The notes under the pieces are model-generated. The model saw only the letters and a list, made by a program, of their open reading frames with translations. It ran no database searches and was not told the DNA's origin. Source: Zasmidium citrigriseum (lineage: Eukaryota; Ascomycota; Dothideomycetes; Mycosphaerellales; Mycosphaerellaceae). Taken from it: DNA of 64,000 bases. Shown here one piece after another: positions 1 through 11,968 of the stretch. Made by a program: the position numbers and the translations under genes. The DNA lies in NCBI GenBank assembly GCA_002786025.1, contig NHNW01000006.1:620001-684000 (forward strand), given 5' to 3'. Numbering within the stretch: the first letter of the stretch is position 1; each line of letters opens with the position of its first letter.

Positions 1-657
1 TCCTCAACGACGACGCAGGAGAAAGGGTCCATGCGGTCGTCTGCTTTGCGAATGCGCTGAGTTGGAAAAGTTTGGACACATATCGCAATTTCCAGGTAGA
101 TATGCCTGATGACCAGACCTTGAGTGAGTTTCGGGCGTTCATCGGGAATATCAAATTACAAGACAGCAACAAGAACCTCAAGCACATACTACGGAAAAGG
201 ACGTTTAGGTGGTGGGGAAGTTTCCAGGTAAGTGATCATACGGCACATCTCGAGAAGCAAGAAGCAAAATCTGACCAAATCTGTCCTGCAGGTGTGGATT
301 ATGCCGGTTTATCTCACAGCCGACGGCCCTCAGCCACGTGCATATTGCTGGGATCGTCCCGAGCACCGAGATCTCGTCCTGTACGACTTCTTACACCATG
401 GAAGTTTTATGCGTTGTAGACGTGCAGAGCTGTTCATTGAAATCCGAGTGGTCCCAGATCCGAGATATAGACAGAAAGAGCGCGCATGGAATCAGCATGG
501 CAATGAATATCGACAGGGAAGAACGAAATGGTATGGCTGGAAGACGCAAGCCAGGAACAACGGACGTTGTCTTCTCGATGACGAGGAAGACAAGGGCCAG
601 ATTGGAAGAGATACGAAGGGGAACACATTGCCGCCGCCGCAATTTGTTCAGTCGTAA
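1..657 (+). CDS. Hypothetical protein, 5'-truncated, two exons visible
   Basis: Coding sequence enters the window from the left in the frame starting at base 3. Exon 1..227 is followed by a 64-nt intron (228..291, GTAAGT donor and CTGCAG acceptor, phase 0) and exon 292..657, which ends in TAA. The visible 196 residues are rich in Trp, Arg and acidic residues, for example RTFRWWGSFQ just before the intron and KWYGWKTQARNNGR near the C terminus. No signal peptide, membrane span or family motif was recognised in this part, and the N terminus is outside the window. The stop lies only 7 bases from the stop of the convergent 2H phosphoesterase gene, so the 3' UTRs must overlap. That it is a real gene is well supported by the splice sites and the open frame. 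Its function is unknown. Confidence 0.6.
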
Positions 658-664
658 AGGGAAG

Positions 665-1384
665 TCAATACTCGCCAAAGCTAAAGCTCTTGTGCCATTT
701 CCAAAACCCACGATCGTACCTCCACAAAGCCAGCCCCTCTGCAGTCCCTGTTTCGCTCCGCCAGTGGTCTAGTAGATCATTGAACGCCCCACTGATTTCA
801 ACTTCGTCGTCAACTTTGTTCATCAAAGTGTAATGCAATCGACATCCTCCAGCATCCTGCTCACTCAGAAACCCCTCACCCTTCCAGGCATCCTGAAGGT
901 CCTGATGGATCTTCTTTGCCTGAGAGCCGCCTATACGACCGGAAATGGAAACAGCGAAGCCTTTCTTCAATCGAAACGGTTTGTCGGCTTTGATGGCAAA
1001 AGGGGAGGTCTTGGCAGCAGTCTCTTTGAGCAGCGGGATTATGCTGCTTTCCAACTTACTTTCTGGTAGGGCATGGAAGAATGTTAGATGTGCCGCTAAC
1101 TTGTTGATCTTCTTGGGAAAGTATTGATTTCGTAAGGCTGTCATTCGATCGTGGAGGCGTTTGTCTGTTAGGAGGGTGAGAACGTAAACTGTCTCTTCTT
1201 CTGACTGAGTTTGCGGTCGATGAGATGGAGAAGGAGAGAGCTTTCGGACCGCATCTTGTTGCGGCGAGTTGTTTTGCTGAGGATTGTGCGTTTTATGATT
1301 GATATGAGTCCTGGCCTGGTCGTTGCTTTGAGTGTTGGCTGCGGCGGCTGCGGAATAGCTCAGAGGCTTGGCATTTGAAGACAT
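665..1384 (-). CDS. 2H phosphoesterase / 2'-5' RNA ligase-like protein
   Basis: The 239-residue protein belongs, by motif, to the 2H phosphoesterase superfamily (LigT-like). Two HxT signatures are visible: H99-L-T101 in AAHLTFFHALP and H184-Y-T186 in CRLHYTLMNK, separated by the usual ~85 residues. Family members hydrolyse or ligate 2',3'-cyclic phosphate or 2'-5' linked RNA and related substrates. The actual substrate here is not predictable. The first ~75 residues are Ala/Gln/Ser-rich and look disordered. I chose the ATG at 1384. An in-frame ATG at 1423 would add 13 residues, and the much longer open frame to 1993 overlaps the divergent transcription-factor gene and is unlikely to be translated. 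Intronless, with its stop abutting the convergent upstream gene. Confidence 0.75.
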   Translation of the reverse strand: MSSNAKPLSYSAAAAANTQSNDQARTHINHKTHNPQQNNSPQQDAVRKLSPSPSHRPQTQSEEETVYVLTLLTDKRLHDRMTALRNQYFPKKINKLAAHLTFFHALPESKLESSIIPLLKETAAKTSPFAIKADKPFRLKKGFAVSISGRIGGSQAKKIHQDLQDAWKGEGFLSEQDAGGCRLHYTLMNKVDDEVEISGAFNDLLDHWRSETGTAEGLALWRYDRGFWKWHKSFSFGEY

Positions 1385-1780
1385 GCTGCCCGATATCTTC
1401 TTGAGTGATAGACGAGAAAACATAAGCAGAAACGACTGTTCAGTGATTTCAAAATTCTCATGTGGGAGGAAGAAGTGAAGTGAATTCAAACACCCATGCA
1501 TCGTCATTGAAGCCGAAATAAGCTTTTCGGTAAGCCCGGCCCGCCCGCACCTGCCCCACCACATCTTCCGCGCCTCCTCTCCTTGCAGAATCGTCATCTG
1601 ATCACCTTCTCTACATTCACTCACCGGCGACCTCCCTTGTCTGACAGCCATCACATGCACGCTTAGCGCGTGAACGAGCAAATGCATTAGGCGCGCTTTC
1701 GTACCATGTTCCGCCCACGAAGAGAGCCAATTCCACGGAAGTGCCCACCTTAATCTGCCGCCTAAAATAACATTTCGACC
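1385..1780. promoter_or_regulatory. Divergent intergenic region
   Basis: About 400 bp separates the start of the 2H phosphoesterase gene (leftward) from the start of the Zn2Cys6 regulator (rightward), so it must carry both promoters. I see no clear TATA box. The antisense frames that run across it are not supported as genes. Confidence 0.4.
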
Positions 1781-3115
1781 ATGTCGCCCAAAGATACCAC
1801 GAGTCAAGCGCGTCGGACCAGCATTCGAGCACCTAAAGTTGGCCACAAGAAATCGAGAAAAGGCTGCCAGACCTGCAAGAATCGACGCGTCAAATGCGAC
1901 GAAGCAACTCCCGAGTGTGGCTCCTGTGTGCGTCTTGGCCTGGATTGTGTTTATGCCCCAGTGGAACCCGTGCGAGCGAGGCCCAAGTCGCAAAGTGCAG
2001 AAAGCAATCCACGCCCGCCAAAGAAATCTCCTGGAGCTTCGACAACCCAGGACAGCCCGCCAACGACTAATGGCGACACCTTTTCACAACCGCCCACAGT
2101 CACACCCCTGCGAGACCCGCCGTCTGAGGAATCGGAGGCGCGACGATATATGGAGCTTCGTTTGCTCCATCACTGGATGTTACAAGTCTCGCGAAAGTTT
2201 GGGATGACTTCTCCCACCGAATGGAGAGAACTTTGGTACGGCGAAGTGCCGCAAGTGGCCCTCTCACACAAGAATGTCCTCTACGCCATGTTCACCATGA
2301 CAGCGACACATTTGCTGGGTACTGGTGGGCACGATGCAGTTCTTTTCCAGGCTCGCGAAAGCTATTGGGTCGAAGCCTTGCGAGAGCAGAGAAATGCTGT
2401 CTCAGACCTGGATAATTCGAACACCGATGCAGTGGCCTTCGCAGCTCTGCTCATCACCATGAACGCTTTGGCCATGCTTCAGGAGCGCACTCTTGATCCA
2501 TACACTCCTCCGATGGACTGGCTTGAGGTTGGTCGAGGCGCTTTCACCGTCCTGCCACCGCCAGAGCAAGTGGCCGACGGGACTGGCCTGAAGATTCTGA
2601 TGGAAACCACTGCTCCTATATGGCAGGCGACATTGACCTTTGACGATGAAATGCAGAAGGACTTTGGCGGTATCCTCAATCGTGACATACCCGCTGTTGA
2701 TGTCTGGGACCAGGAAACGATTGAGAGCTACGAGACAGCGCTCAGCTACATCTGGTCGTTTCGGCGTGCCATTGTAGCAGGAGAACCCGCTGATATCAAC
2801 CTGCGCTGGATGTGAGTATCAAGTCAATCCTTTGTAACTGATGAACATCTCTAACAGAATTCTTGCAGATGCATGTTCCCTTTCATGGTCCCGCGGAAGT
2901 TTATTGACTTCGTGGCCGAGAGACGCCCGAGGGCACTCGTGATATTGGCCTACTTCTTCGCAGTCATCTCTCATACCGATGCTCTGGAGTATCTGGGCAA
3001 TTCGGGTAACAACACTACCGCCAAGAGAGAAATCTACGCCATCCGACGAGTGCTACCCGAAGAGTGGTTGAGCTTCATGGCTTGGCCTTTGAGCGAAATA
3101 GCCGTTGGAGGATGA
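1781..3115 (+). CDS. Zn2Cys6 fungal transcription factor
   Basis: Exon 1 1781..2811, 57-nt intron 2812..2868 (GTGAGT...TTGCAG, phase 2) and exon 2 2869..3115 give 425 residues. The DNA-binding domain is the classic binuclear zinc cluster with cysteines C29-x2-C32-x6-C39-x6-C46-x2-C49-x6-C56, preceded by a basic stretch (KVGHKKSRKG). The rest, from about residue 110, resembles the fungal-specific transcription factor 2 type region of short regulators, with hydrophobic helices such as ALLITMNALAML and a C-terminal EEWLSFMAWPL. It is expected to be nuclear. It flanks a gene-poor 4-kb stretch rather than an obvious pathway cluster, so no target can be named. The ATG at 1781 is preceded by an A-rich leader and is the first in-frame ATG. 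Confidence 0.85.
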
Positions 3116-6100
3116 TGATCATGACAGAAGCTACTGTCGGACCCGCGAAGAAGCGTTCGAGTCGCTTCGACGTAGCGGCGCGTGGAAATCGATCCCGAAG
3201 ACGCCTCAGCCGCTGAAGCTGTTGGCTGTGCCGCAATGCCAAGCACTCCAACCACGAAGATCCACCGCGTGCCAGCCAGGCCACGGGTGGCACAGATGCA
3301 CAGCACACTCGCCTGCATCGAGATCAATGCACACGCGGGAGCTTACGGACAAACGACGGAACTGCTCATTACCACCAATGACATCGAAGGCGTCGGCTGC
3401 AACGAAGTGTCAGGCAGCCCAACTTCGTTATTCATCAGAGCATGTCTTCCAGCCCCTCAGCAACCTCGAAGATCTTCTGCGCCGGGGAACAGGCATTAGC
3501 TCCCCGGAGTGGTGTGCTGACCCCCAACCCTTGCTCAAGTCATTGCCAATCAGCCTGACTTCTCGATGCGTGTTGGCATGCTGCGAAACGCAGGCGGTTG
3601 TGCCCCACTCGCTGGAGTGTCATTGAATAGCGGACTATGTTCAGAGGCATTGTCCCGCAATGCTTCTCCACGGCGGCGGATCCTACTTGAAGTGCCAACA
3701 CAGCTGTGCTTAACGTAGCATCGCAGAATTACAGCATCAACGGTCTGGCCATGATCTGCGCCTCAACATCGGATCCTTGATCGGCGAATTCAATATTCAA
3801 TGCGGGTCGTATGACTGGCTGTGATCACGATTCTCTTTGTACATTCCACTCACCACAGAAGATCCAAATTATCGACAGCGGCACAATAGATCCCAGTCCT
3901 TCAATCCACGACACTTCAAATCCTGACAGCTGTTGTGCGAGCGCGCAGCTATCCTGCGTTAGCGTTCGGCAATGCGTGGCAACTGTGTCTTGCCCTCCAT
4001 TCTGCCGCCAATTTTGCAGCGCCGACGCACATGCCGAGACGCGCTTTCATTGCATATGCTACTGCACGTATCACTTACACCGGTCCTAGAACTCTCAATA
4101 GGTCTGGAAAGTGAGCTCGCACGCGGCAACCTGGACGGTTGAGGGAAATGCAAAGCAGCAACTCCCGTTCATCGAATCGATTGCGGCGCACTTCTATCAT
4201 GACTGCATTGTCTGATTATGCACACTTTGTAATCTCGATCCTGGCCGCTGAAGTCCCCCGATTTCATTCTGCCGCCTTTCCTCTGAATACGCCCACACTG
4301 ACAAGAGCGAACTGCCACGAAATCGAGGTTTGACGCACGCGTGGGCTCCAAGGCTTCTATCATCGATTTCGCGAGCGGCCTTCGCCATATGTTTGCCTGT
4401 GCGGCTGTGATGCATCGCTCCGAGGATGTTTGTTGCGATCAGGACATAGCCCGTTCACCGAGGTTGCCTTCGGTGCGTGTGCGCTTGTGCAGAGGGACGG
4501 CGGCGTTCTTCTTCGGGCCTCTGCGCAAGGCTCGGTGACGGTTGCGTAGTGGCCGCATGCCTCCCATTTGATGTTGGTGAGAAAACACATTCTGGCCAGA
4601 TCCACGAATCTGAGCTTTGATGCGGCAGAAGCGAAGGGGCAGGCCACAGTCTACCGCTGATTGGGACTGTCAATCAGCAGGCTCGCTTGCCCAGCTCAAT
4701 ATCGCTGGAACTCTTGTCAGAACGCAGGCTAGACTAACGGTTTGCGACGACTTACCAACGATTTAGCGGCAGTGGACCAGAAATGTGTTCGTGTGCTGGC
4801 CCGTGGAGCTTGATCGACTTGACATTGGCAAACTACCAAACGAGACTCCAGTTTCGACTCGAGTCTTTGAGACACAGAGTTGATCATTGGAACAAAATTC
4901 TCACATCAGTCCAATGGCAATCTTTTGTATCACTCAGGTACAAGAGAGCACAAGGATGACCGAGAGTCATTCGCATTGCAGCCGAGAGAAACAGGACCCT
5001 CCTCCACTTTAGCTTGCCGGTGGGGCTGTCACAAGGATGCTATTCTCAAAATTTGGCTCCAAATAGCGCAGGGCTATACTGTTTTCAAGTGGCCGCGCAG
5101 GTAAACGAATTCTGCTGGCTACATCTGTCGCGTGTCCTGCCTTCACTTCTGATGGCTTGCTTTCGATGGCATGGCATGCCTGCTATATTTCGATAATACG
5201 CCGCAGCCAACATGCGATTCACTACGCCATTCGTTTTGGATTTGGCAAGTTACCGCGAGTGGACATGGCCAGCCCTTGGAGGCGCAAGCCAATGCCTTTG
5301 CCATCGTGAAGGCAAGACCGTGTTGTGGGTGAGGCTGGGAAAACTGAGTTCCACTCGGAGGCAATGAGGTTGCGTGTGCCGGCGGTGCCTCGTGCCTCAT
5401 CAACAGGCGCTTACATTCTCCCAACGAAGCTAGCAGCCTTTCGTTCTCACCACATGGCCGCCAGGATTCCGTCAAAGGCGTTCAAGCCAAGTGCCGCCTG
5501 CCAACGGCGGTCGATCATGCTAATGATGCACGGAAGCAAAAGCCCTCAGTGAGAAGCAGTTGTCGACATTCCGCATATGGAATTGGCTTGAGTAAAAAGC
5601 CTGCTCTTGCATCAAAAATCGAAGATGGCTCGCGCGGTCCCACTGCTGACGTTGCGATCATCACGCTATAACTAGCTGCTAGCGAAGGGATCTGCCCATG
5701 GAACAAGAGCCAGAACGCGTCCACGACAGGCTTCTTTGTTTGGCAGAGAGAAGCAACACACGATGTCAAAATGTCGGACCGTGCACTTATCCCTTGTCTC
5801 TGTCGATCAACGGGCTTGAATCCGCCATTTTCTTCAGCTGCGCACGGGAAAGAAGACGATCCTTGAGGAGATGTCTGAAGGACTCCCTGTTCTGATGAGG
5901 AGGCGAAATCAAAGACGACTGACCAGTCAAGAGGGACGCCCACCCTCCCTACGACTACCCGATGTTAGCCGGAACTGTGAAAGCGTGGAGTCGAGCCAGA
6001 GTCTCGAAACGTCGGCGGATGCAAGCCAGCTCACTGCGGATAGTGTTGATGATTGCATATGCATTCTCCACCGTCCATCCTTCTCGAATCAGCCGGCGTC

Positions 6101-7153
6101 CGGCAAATGCGGAATAGACTTTGGTCATTGTCTCGAATGCCATTAGCAATCGCGTTGCAGAACGATCCACGCAGAGAGAAATACACAAACTTGAAGCACA
6201 GAGCGACTGCGTTGACGTCGGCCTCGAGGGATTCGAAAGGTTCGCGGGTCGAACCGCAACGACCATCGGGCAGATGGCGCAACCTTTTGGAGGCGTGGAT
6301 CGGGTAAGGCACGTGTATTTGGTGGACGGGGAGACTGAACCCGCTTCCGCTGCTGGGGTCATCCTGGTGCATCGACCTCGGCTGGAGGCACGTATTGTGC
6401 TCGCTGTCACCACGACATGCCCTAGGCGTTCGAATGAGCCAGTTGCCTGATTGGGTTGATCAGGACGTCTTGAAGACTCAGAAAAAGTGAAGTCACGGAA
6501 ATACGACTGCTGGAGCAGAGATTCGTTTGTGATCACTCGTACCTGGATCTACCTTGGAACGAATGGCACCCCAAAAATCCTGTACAGCATTATGGCTGAG
6601 GTCCTCCACAGTGCCATCGATACCCGTAGTGCGACGGCCCTTTTTCTCGTGGCTCCCTCCTGTATTCCTGACCGAGTTGCAACAAGCCTCCGAACCCCAG
6701 TGCTTTTCGGCGAACGATCACAACACTGGTTCGTCCATGGACTCATCGCCAAACCGACAGCAGTCTTCAGAATCTTTGTTCAAACCAACATCCCAGCCCT
6801 TTCCGAACTTTCGGTCTCCGATATGCGTCTTCCCCCTCATTCGCATTGGTCTTCTCGTTTGTTCGGAACGAGATGTCTCCACAATGTTGCAGCTCCAGGA
6901 CTCTTGAAGAAGGGCACCGGCTGAGATCAGAAGCACGACCCTGGTGTGAAGGCGAGACCTTATTACGACCCGCTGCGGAGTCCAGAACGATCGTGTGTTT
7001 CGACTCCTGAGTTATGACCAGGGATCCGCCGCATCTTGAAGGCAGAAGTCGTCTCGAATCCATGGTACAGACCAAATTCGGCCGTTGCGCAAGGCTTCGC
7101 AGCGTTCAATATGCGCCAACATTATCGTTTTTCGGTTCTCCGACTCCCCACCC
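3116..7153. other. 4-kb gene-poor region
   Basis: No open frame here shows a recognisable family or a convincing splice model. Frames of 140-190 codons exist on the minus strand (about 5515..5943 and 5955..6536) but lack ATG starts where they would be needed. Base composition looks similar to the surrounding DNA by eye, so I do not see a clear AT-rich RIP island. It may hold a long promoter, a non-coding transcript or a decayed gene. Confidence 0.4.
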
Positions 7154-7981
7154 TCAGGTGTCCATGACATGATCCCAAAAACTGCGTTTGCGAGGATTCG
7201 ATTTGTGAAGAGTGATGCCAGGCTCGACTTTCGGTTTCACGTCCCTCTCCTCCCACTCTTCACTGTCGCTGAAGTTGCGAGGCGACACACTGTTGTCCAA
7301 CCACCAGGTCGGGCTCGCCTGCTCAGTCTGCACACTTGGAATCGAATACTCCATCGCGGTCGAGCACGTCGACAGCATCGAACAGTCTGTCTCCGCGCCA
7401 CTGCTCTTTGCGTTGACCTCTCGGTTTTGCCTGGCTCTAATGACTCGCCAGAGCATCCATCGAATAACCCAATTGGTACCATCGGCCTGTCGGTTGATTT
7501 CGTAAAACCCATGCGTCTGCTTGGAGGCGAGCTGGTAGATTGCCTCGACCTGGCGTTTGAAAGCGAGTTCGGTGATCTGAGTTAGGCTGTACGGCGGCTG
7601 CACGCTTTCGTCGTCGATGAGGTCTGACTGTAAGGATTTCCGGGTTTCGAAGAGACGTTCCATGCCTGCTTTGGCTTCCTGCTTCATCTTGCGATATAGC
7701 AGAACATGGCGGTAATTCTGCTCACGCAGGCCCAGATGATGAAAGAAGTCACCACGAGTCCCATCAGGCTCCACCGTCACACCAGTTGGTCCATCGAAAG
7801 AAAGGAAATCGTCCTCACTCAGCCGCATACATAGTCGTTTCGGGGTCATGTGGAAGGTCGCTGAACTTGTCAGATCCGGCAGATGGCGGCCAGCTTCACT
7901 GTTGAGACGTTCGCCAACGGACTGGGAGGCTGCACCGTAGCCCTCACAGAACAGGAACTGTGTGCCAGTGATGGAGTTCAA
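7154..7981 (-). CDS. Hypothetical protein, 5' end unresolved
   Basis: A continuous minus-strand frame of 275 codons ends in a stop at 7154. It has no ATG at its upstream edge: the first in-frame ATG is at 7849 (231 residues), and the open frame upstream of that looks coding, so an additional upstream exon is likely. The protein is hydrophilic and mixed-charge. It includes a probably helical stretch (ITELAFKRQVEAIYQLASK), a Trp-rich piece (NWVIRWMLWRVIRARQNR) and a Lys/Arg-rich C terminus ending KSNPRKRSFWDHVMDT that could act as a nuclear localisation signal. I recognise no family. It is the only frame in the 3.1-10 kb interval that looks like a real protein. Confidence 0.45.
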   Translation of the reverse strand: MNSITGTQFLFCEGYGAASQSVGERLNSEAGRHLPDLTSSATFHMTPKRLCMRLSEDDFLSFDGPTGVTVEPDGTRGDFFHHLGLREQNYRHVLLYRKMKQEAKAGMERLFETRKSLQSDLIDDESVQPPYSLTQITELAFKRQVEAIYQLASKQTHGFYEINRQADGTNWVIRWMLWRVIRARQNREVNAKSSGAETDCSMLSTCSTAMEYSIPSVQTEQASPTWWLDNSVSPRNFSDSEEWEERDVKPKVEPGITLHKSNPRKRSFWDHVMDT

Positions 7982-10064
7982 TCCTGGCGAAGGGCCTCTG
8001 TCTCATGGCAGACGAACATCAAGTAAGACGATGCTGGGAGGTAGGAGGTGAGAAGCAAGGGGCCCAACAGCATTTGTACGGGCGGTCCCAAGCAACTGGG
8101 AGCGCCCCGTTCCTCCAAGCGGGCGACTTGTGGAACGGCAGCTGACGACGAATGGATGCGAGCGTGGGCTCAAGTGCGAGCGCATCTGACCATGGTCGTG
8201 GGATGAAATCGTTGGCAGGAAGAAGAAACCGGTTCCGCTGGCACAGTGCAAGAAGATGGGTCTGCCTGCGGCTAGGACCCCAGAGCAATGACCAGCTGCG
8301 GCGTGGTTGGACGGGTCAGCTTCCCGATTGTCAGGTTCACGCATACGCCTTCGACTTGCTTCATCAGTCTCAGCGTGGCCATTGGATGGGTTCTCAGCCC
8401 GCCAGCTCCGAGCTGCATCTTAGCGCCGCGTATTTGGAAGATCGGAACTCAATCTCGCTCAAAGTCGCAATTCAAGGGAGATCTGCGGGTCGCTAACGTC
8501 GCCGCCATCAGCCAGAGTTCGCTTCCAGCCGCGCTTGCAATATGTTTTATATGATACTGCATCACGCCGGCGTCGACAAAGGTCTGTTGTCAGAGCAGGA
8601 ATGTCCAGGCTGACCGGAACATATATCTATTCGATCTCCCCGTTTCCTGCGGTCACAGCAGAAGCCCAGCCGTCTGACAATGCTTGCCCGCCTCCGAAAG
8701 AACGCTCTCTCGGCCCGAAACTATGCACCCACGCTCCGAACTCCCCAGCCGTTACACGTGCCAGCGCCGAAGACAGAGTTTGAACGGGGCTGATCGAACT
8801 ATCCTGAGTCGAAGCTTACAAGCGACCTCGAAGAACCCCATGTCCATATGCCCCTTCACGACAATTACTCTGCAGTAGTGGGACAAGACGTTGCATTTGA
8901 CGAGGCGGCCCGGAATGGAAAGAGCACCACCTCCATGACTCCATGATTGCCCACCGCTACTTTCGCATCGCGAGCGAGCTTGCAAGTACCGCGATCAAGA
9001 CCAAGTTCAAAGGATGAAACCAGGTCCTCATGAGCAATTCGGAGTGGCCACCGTTCGGAGGGACCGACTTCGTGCCCTATCTGTGGTTGTTCAACAGTCG
9101 ACAGCTCCGAGCCTGCCATCCTTGTACCGGCATCGTTTTCGCCATCAGCATGCAGGACACGAGTCAGTCTGACAAGGCAAGCGACGAGTCGCAGTGGTCG
9201 ACAGTCCCGAAAGTACACTGTACACTCAGCCTTCGCGATGAGAGAACTGACTACGCCGCAGTCCTTCGAGGCAAATTGGCAGCCTGCGTCAATTCCAAGG
9301 GACTCCCCTTCGGCTGAAAAGTGAGGCGTGCAAGACACTACCGAGACACAATCTCCAATACCGGTGCGCTTGTCTCTTCACTAGCCAGGGGTGATGTCAG
9401 AACAAAGTTTCCCAGTGGTATGGAATGGAGAGTTGCAACTTCCACACCGGGCAAGTTCGTCTGGTTGTTTTTACAACTCCATGGCATGTCCTCAAGTACT
9501 ACTGGGACCTGCGCGGCGCCCGCATTGGTCGCCCTGCATGTGATGGATCCTTCGGGCCGTGTGACTCTCGCTGAACAGCGGCATACCCGACACCGGCGTC
9601 TCAAACGATCCGATCATTTTCCCGATGTAACCATGGTTCGGCATACCGACGTCAATTAATATCGACGGTCGCTTATATACTTTCGCCGTACCTGGGGATA
9701 CGGCAGTTGGGTGTATATGTTTGAAAAGCGTCTCTTGTTTCTCTCTTTGATCCAAGCGTTGAGAAATGTTGCACCACTTTCCAGCGATTGAAGGCACCCA
9801 CGCTGCCTCTCCAGGCTCTGGTCATTCTCATTTCAACTTTTATGCGCCAGCCTCGTGTTGCTTGAAGGTCGAAGTTTGATCTGTTTCTCCAAGGTCTGAG
9901 ACAGGGGAAGTCAGTAACCTGCTTGATCGACTAGCACCCGCGCATGAGGTGTGCGAGCGAGCTTCATGATGGCTCAACATGTACGGACATGGATGTGAAA
10001 CTGATGGTTATGATCTTAACAATACCATGACCTTTCAACGTAGCTGAATCGCAATCACCTATCT
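7982..10064. other. 2-kb region without a supported gene
   Basis: Several overlapping short frames on both strands, none with recognisable motifs or matched splice sites. One 37-codon frame at 8680..8793 begins with an ATG and encodes an Arg/Ala/Ser-rich, acid-free N terminus (MLARLRKNALSARNYAPTLR) that looks like a mitochondrial presequence, but I could not connect it to a following exon. Confidence 0.35.
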
Positions 10065-11112
10065 TCACAAGTACGGCTTCGTTTCCCGCATACACCAATC
10101 CCAGAAACGCTCTGCGTTTCCATCGCTCTTGAGCTGCTCATCAAGATCCTTCCTCACATCACCAAATCGACCCCACGGCCAAACGTATCGACCGCTGTCC
10201 TCAGCTCGAACATCCTCACTCCACCCCGCCCAAAGCTCTGTATATGCACCAAAGACGGCAGGAAAGAGCATAAGCTTATCCAGTATCCACACCATAGCAG
10301 ATGGGGAGTGCCGCTGAAGCTCTGTGTGCAGATTCCCGGGATTAAACGCCAAAGATACCACGCCCTTCCCTGACGATGGGCTTGGATGACGGCGCGCGAA
10401 TGCTGAAGAGAGAAAGAAGTCGCCGACTTTCGAGACGAAGTAGTTGTTAAAGGCGTTGGTCTTGTGAATCTCAGGGCTACCGTCTTTGTCGAATGTAATG
10501 CCGTCCTTGGGAGAGCTTTCGATTCCGAGAGATGCGGCCCAGCACACTCGAACTGAGCCTGGCGCCGACTTGGCTGCTGTTTGCTCCAGTATGGGTGTCA
10601 AGTGGTGTGTGAATAGAAAGTGGCCTAAGCAGTTGGTTCCCACTTGGAGTTCGTAACCTTGGGCGGTCACGGAGCCGATTGGGGGAATCATCACTCCGGC
10701 ATCTGACAGAAGTCAGAAATCTGTACCGATGTGTGCAATGCAATTATAGTGCTAACTTACTGTTGACCAGTACATCAAGCCGATTTTCCCTCTGTAGGAA
10801 ACTCTCCGCGGAAGCCTTAATCGTCGACAGATCGGCCAAATCTAGCTGCAGAAACTCCAGCTTGCCTTTGCTGGAGCGATGTGCTTCTTTGATACCCTCG
10901 ATGGCCTTGTTGGCCTTTTCCGCACTTCGACCGGCGATATAGACTGTTCCATCTCTCGAGTAGAGAATCTTGCACAGCTCATGTCCGACTCCAGCATACC
11001 CACCAGTGATGATGAAGACCCTTCCGGCCTGGTCGCCCAGATTTTGCTCCGTCAGTGTTGGCTTTGGGAGGAAGAAGGTTTGCTTGAGGAAGCGGGCTGC
11101 GTTTTCGAGCAT
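10065..11112 (-). CDS. Short-chain dehydrogenase/reductase (SDR)
   Basis: Two exons read leftward: 10761..11112, then a 58-nt intron (10703..10760, GTAAGT donor and TGTCAG acceptor, phase 1), then 10065..10702. This gives 329 residues. The Rossmann NAD(P)-binding glycine motif TGGYAGVG lies near residue 36. The intron falls inside the conserved NNAGV motif, which is rebuilt exactly on splicing (DVLVN|NAGVMIPP). The active-site YxxxK is present as YFVSK, with a Ser in the expected strand before it (WAASLG). Length and the N-terminal helix before the Rossmann fold match the retinol dehydrogenase/WW-domain oxidoreductase-like fungal SDRs. Such enzymes reduce ketones or aldehydes or oxidise alcohols with NADP(H). 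The substrate is not predictable. The next gene to the right on the same strand is the PEP-mutase-superfamily enzyme. Confidence 0.88.
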
Positions 11113-11968
11113 CTTGAAACAGGTGTTTTGCTCGATGAGGTTGTAGTAGGTGACGTAGATGAGGTGGAGAAGCTGTGGTGATGAGCGGCTCGAAGGTCAA
11201 AGTGGCGAGCGACATCAGATTTATAACTTCAATTCGTGGCCATTGGTTCAAGGCCGGAAGCGGCTCACACATTGGACGCTCCTGTTGCCTTGCAATGCTA
11301 GCGGCCGCAAGCGCCGTATTCAGAGCAAGGCTGAGCAGGAGCGTTGTGAGCGGCCGACGCTCGTACGAAGGATTTAGTTCTAAGTGACACATATGATTGG
11401 CCTGCGGAAACACCAGGAGCTACGTATCACTCAAAACGAAGTCCTTCGTACAGTAGAGCGAGGAGCTGAACCGCATGGTCAACTGAAAAGGGCAATTTGG
11501 TCCATGTTCTTGAGCGTCAAGCTTCACTTCGAATGAAGTATATGTTCTGCAACCTATGCTGTCTTTCGTCAGCTGAAAGTTGATGTCGATTGTCCGAGTC
11601 TTGATGAGAGAAGAACGGGTGAGGTTGCTTCACCCTTGTCATTTGATGTGGCCCGTGCGTCGCGCCAGAGCGGCCGCGTCGTAAGGGGACTTGACTCAGC
11701 TTCTTCTATCCTCTACCATTCTGGCAACTTGTGCCATTGAACCTCAAGAACCACTTGAAAATTAATGCGACAGAGCCGCAGTTTCGCGCCAACGCAATTT
11801 CTGAGACCGTGTAGAGCCTTGCGCAGCCTCACGGGAGCACGAGCCCGCCAGGAAGGCGAGCCATGCCATGCCAGACTCCGACCCCGACTGCGATGCCAAA
11901 GAGGTGAATAGAGGATCGGATGAGGTCGATATGAAGAGACAGACGATGACAATGGCAATCTGAAAACC
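11113..11968. other. Intergenic region between two leftward genes
   Basis: About 850 bp upstream of the SDR gene and downstream of the PEP-mutase-superfamily gene. It would contain the SDR promoter and the 3' UTR of its neighbour. I see no other gene or repeat. Confidence 0.35.

Noticed and set aside
665..1993. 442-codon extension of the 2H phosphoesterase frame
   Set aside because: The extra N-terminal 200 codons lack family features and overlap the divergent transcription factor. The ATG at 1384 gives the normal size.
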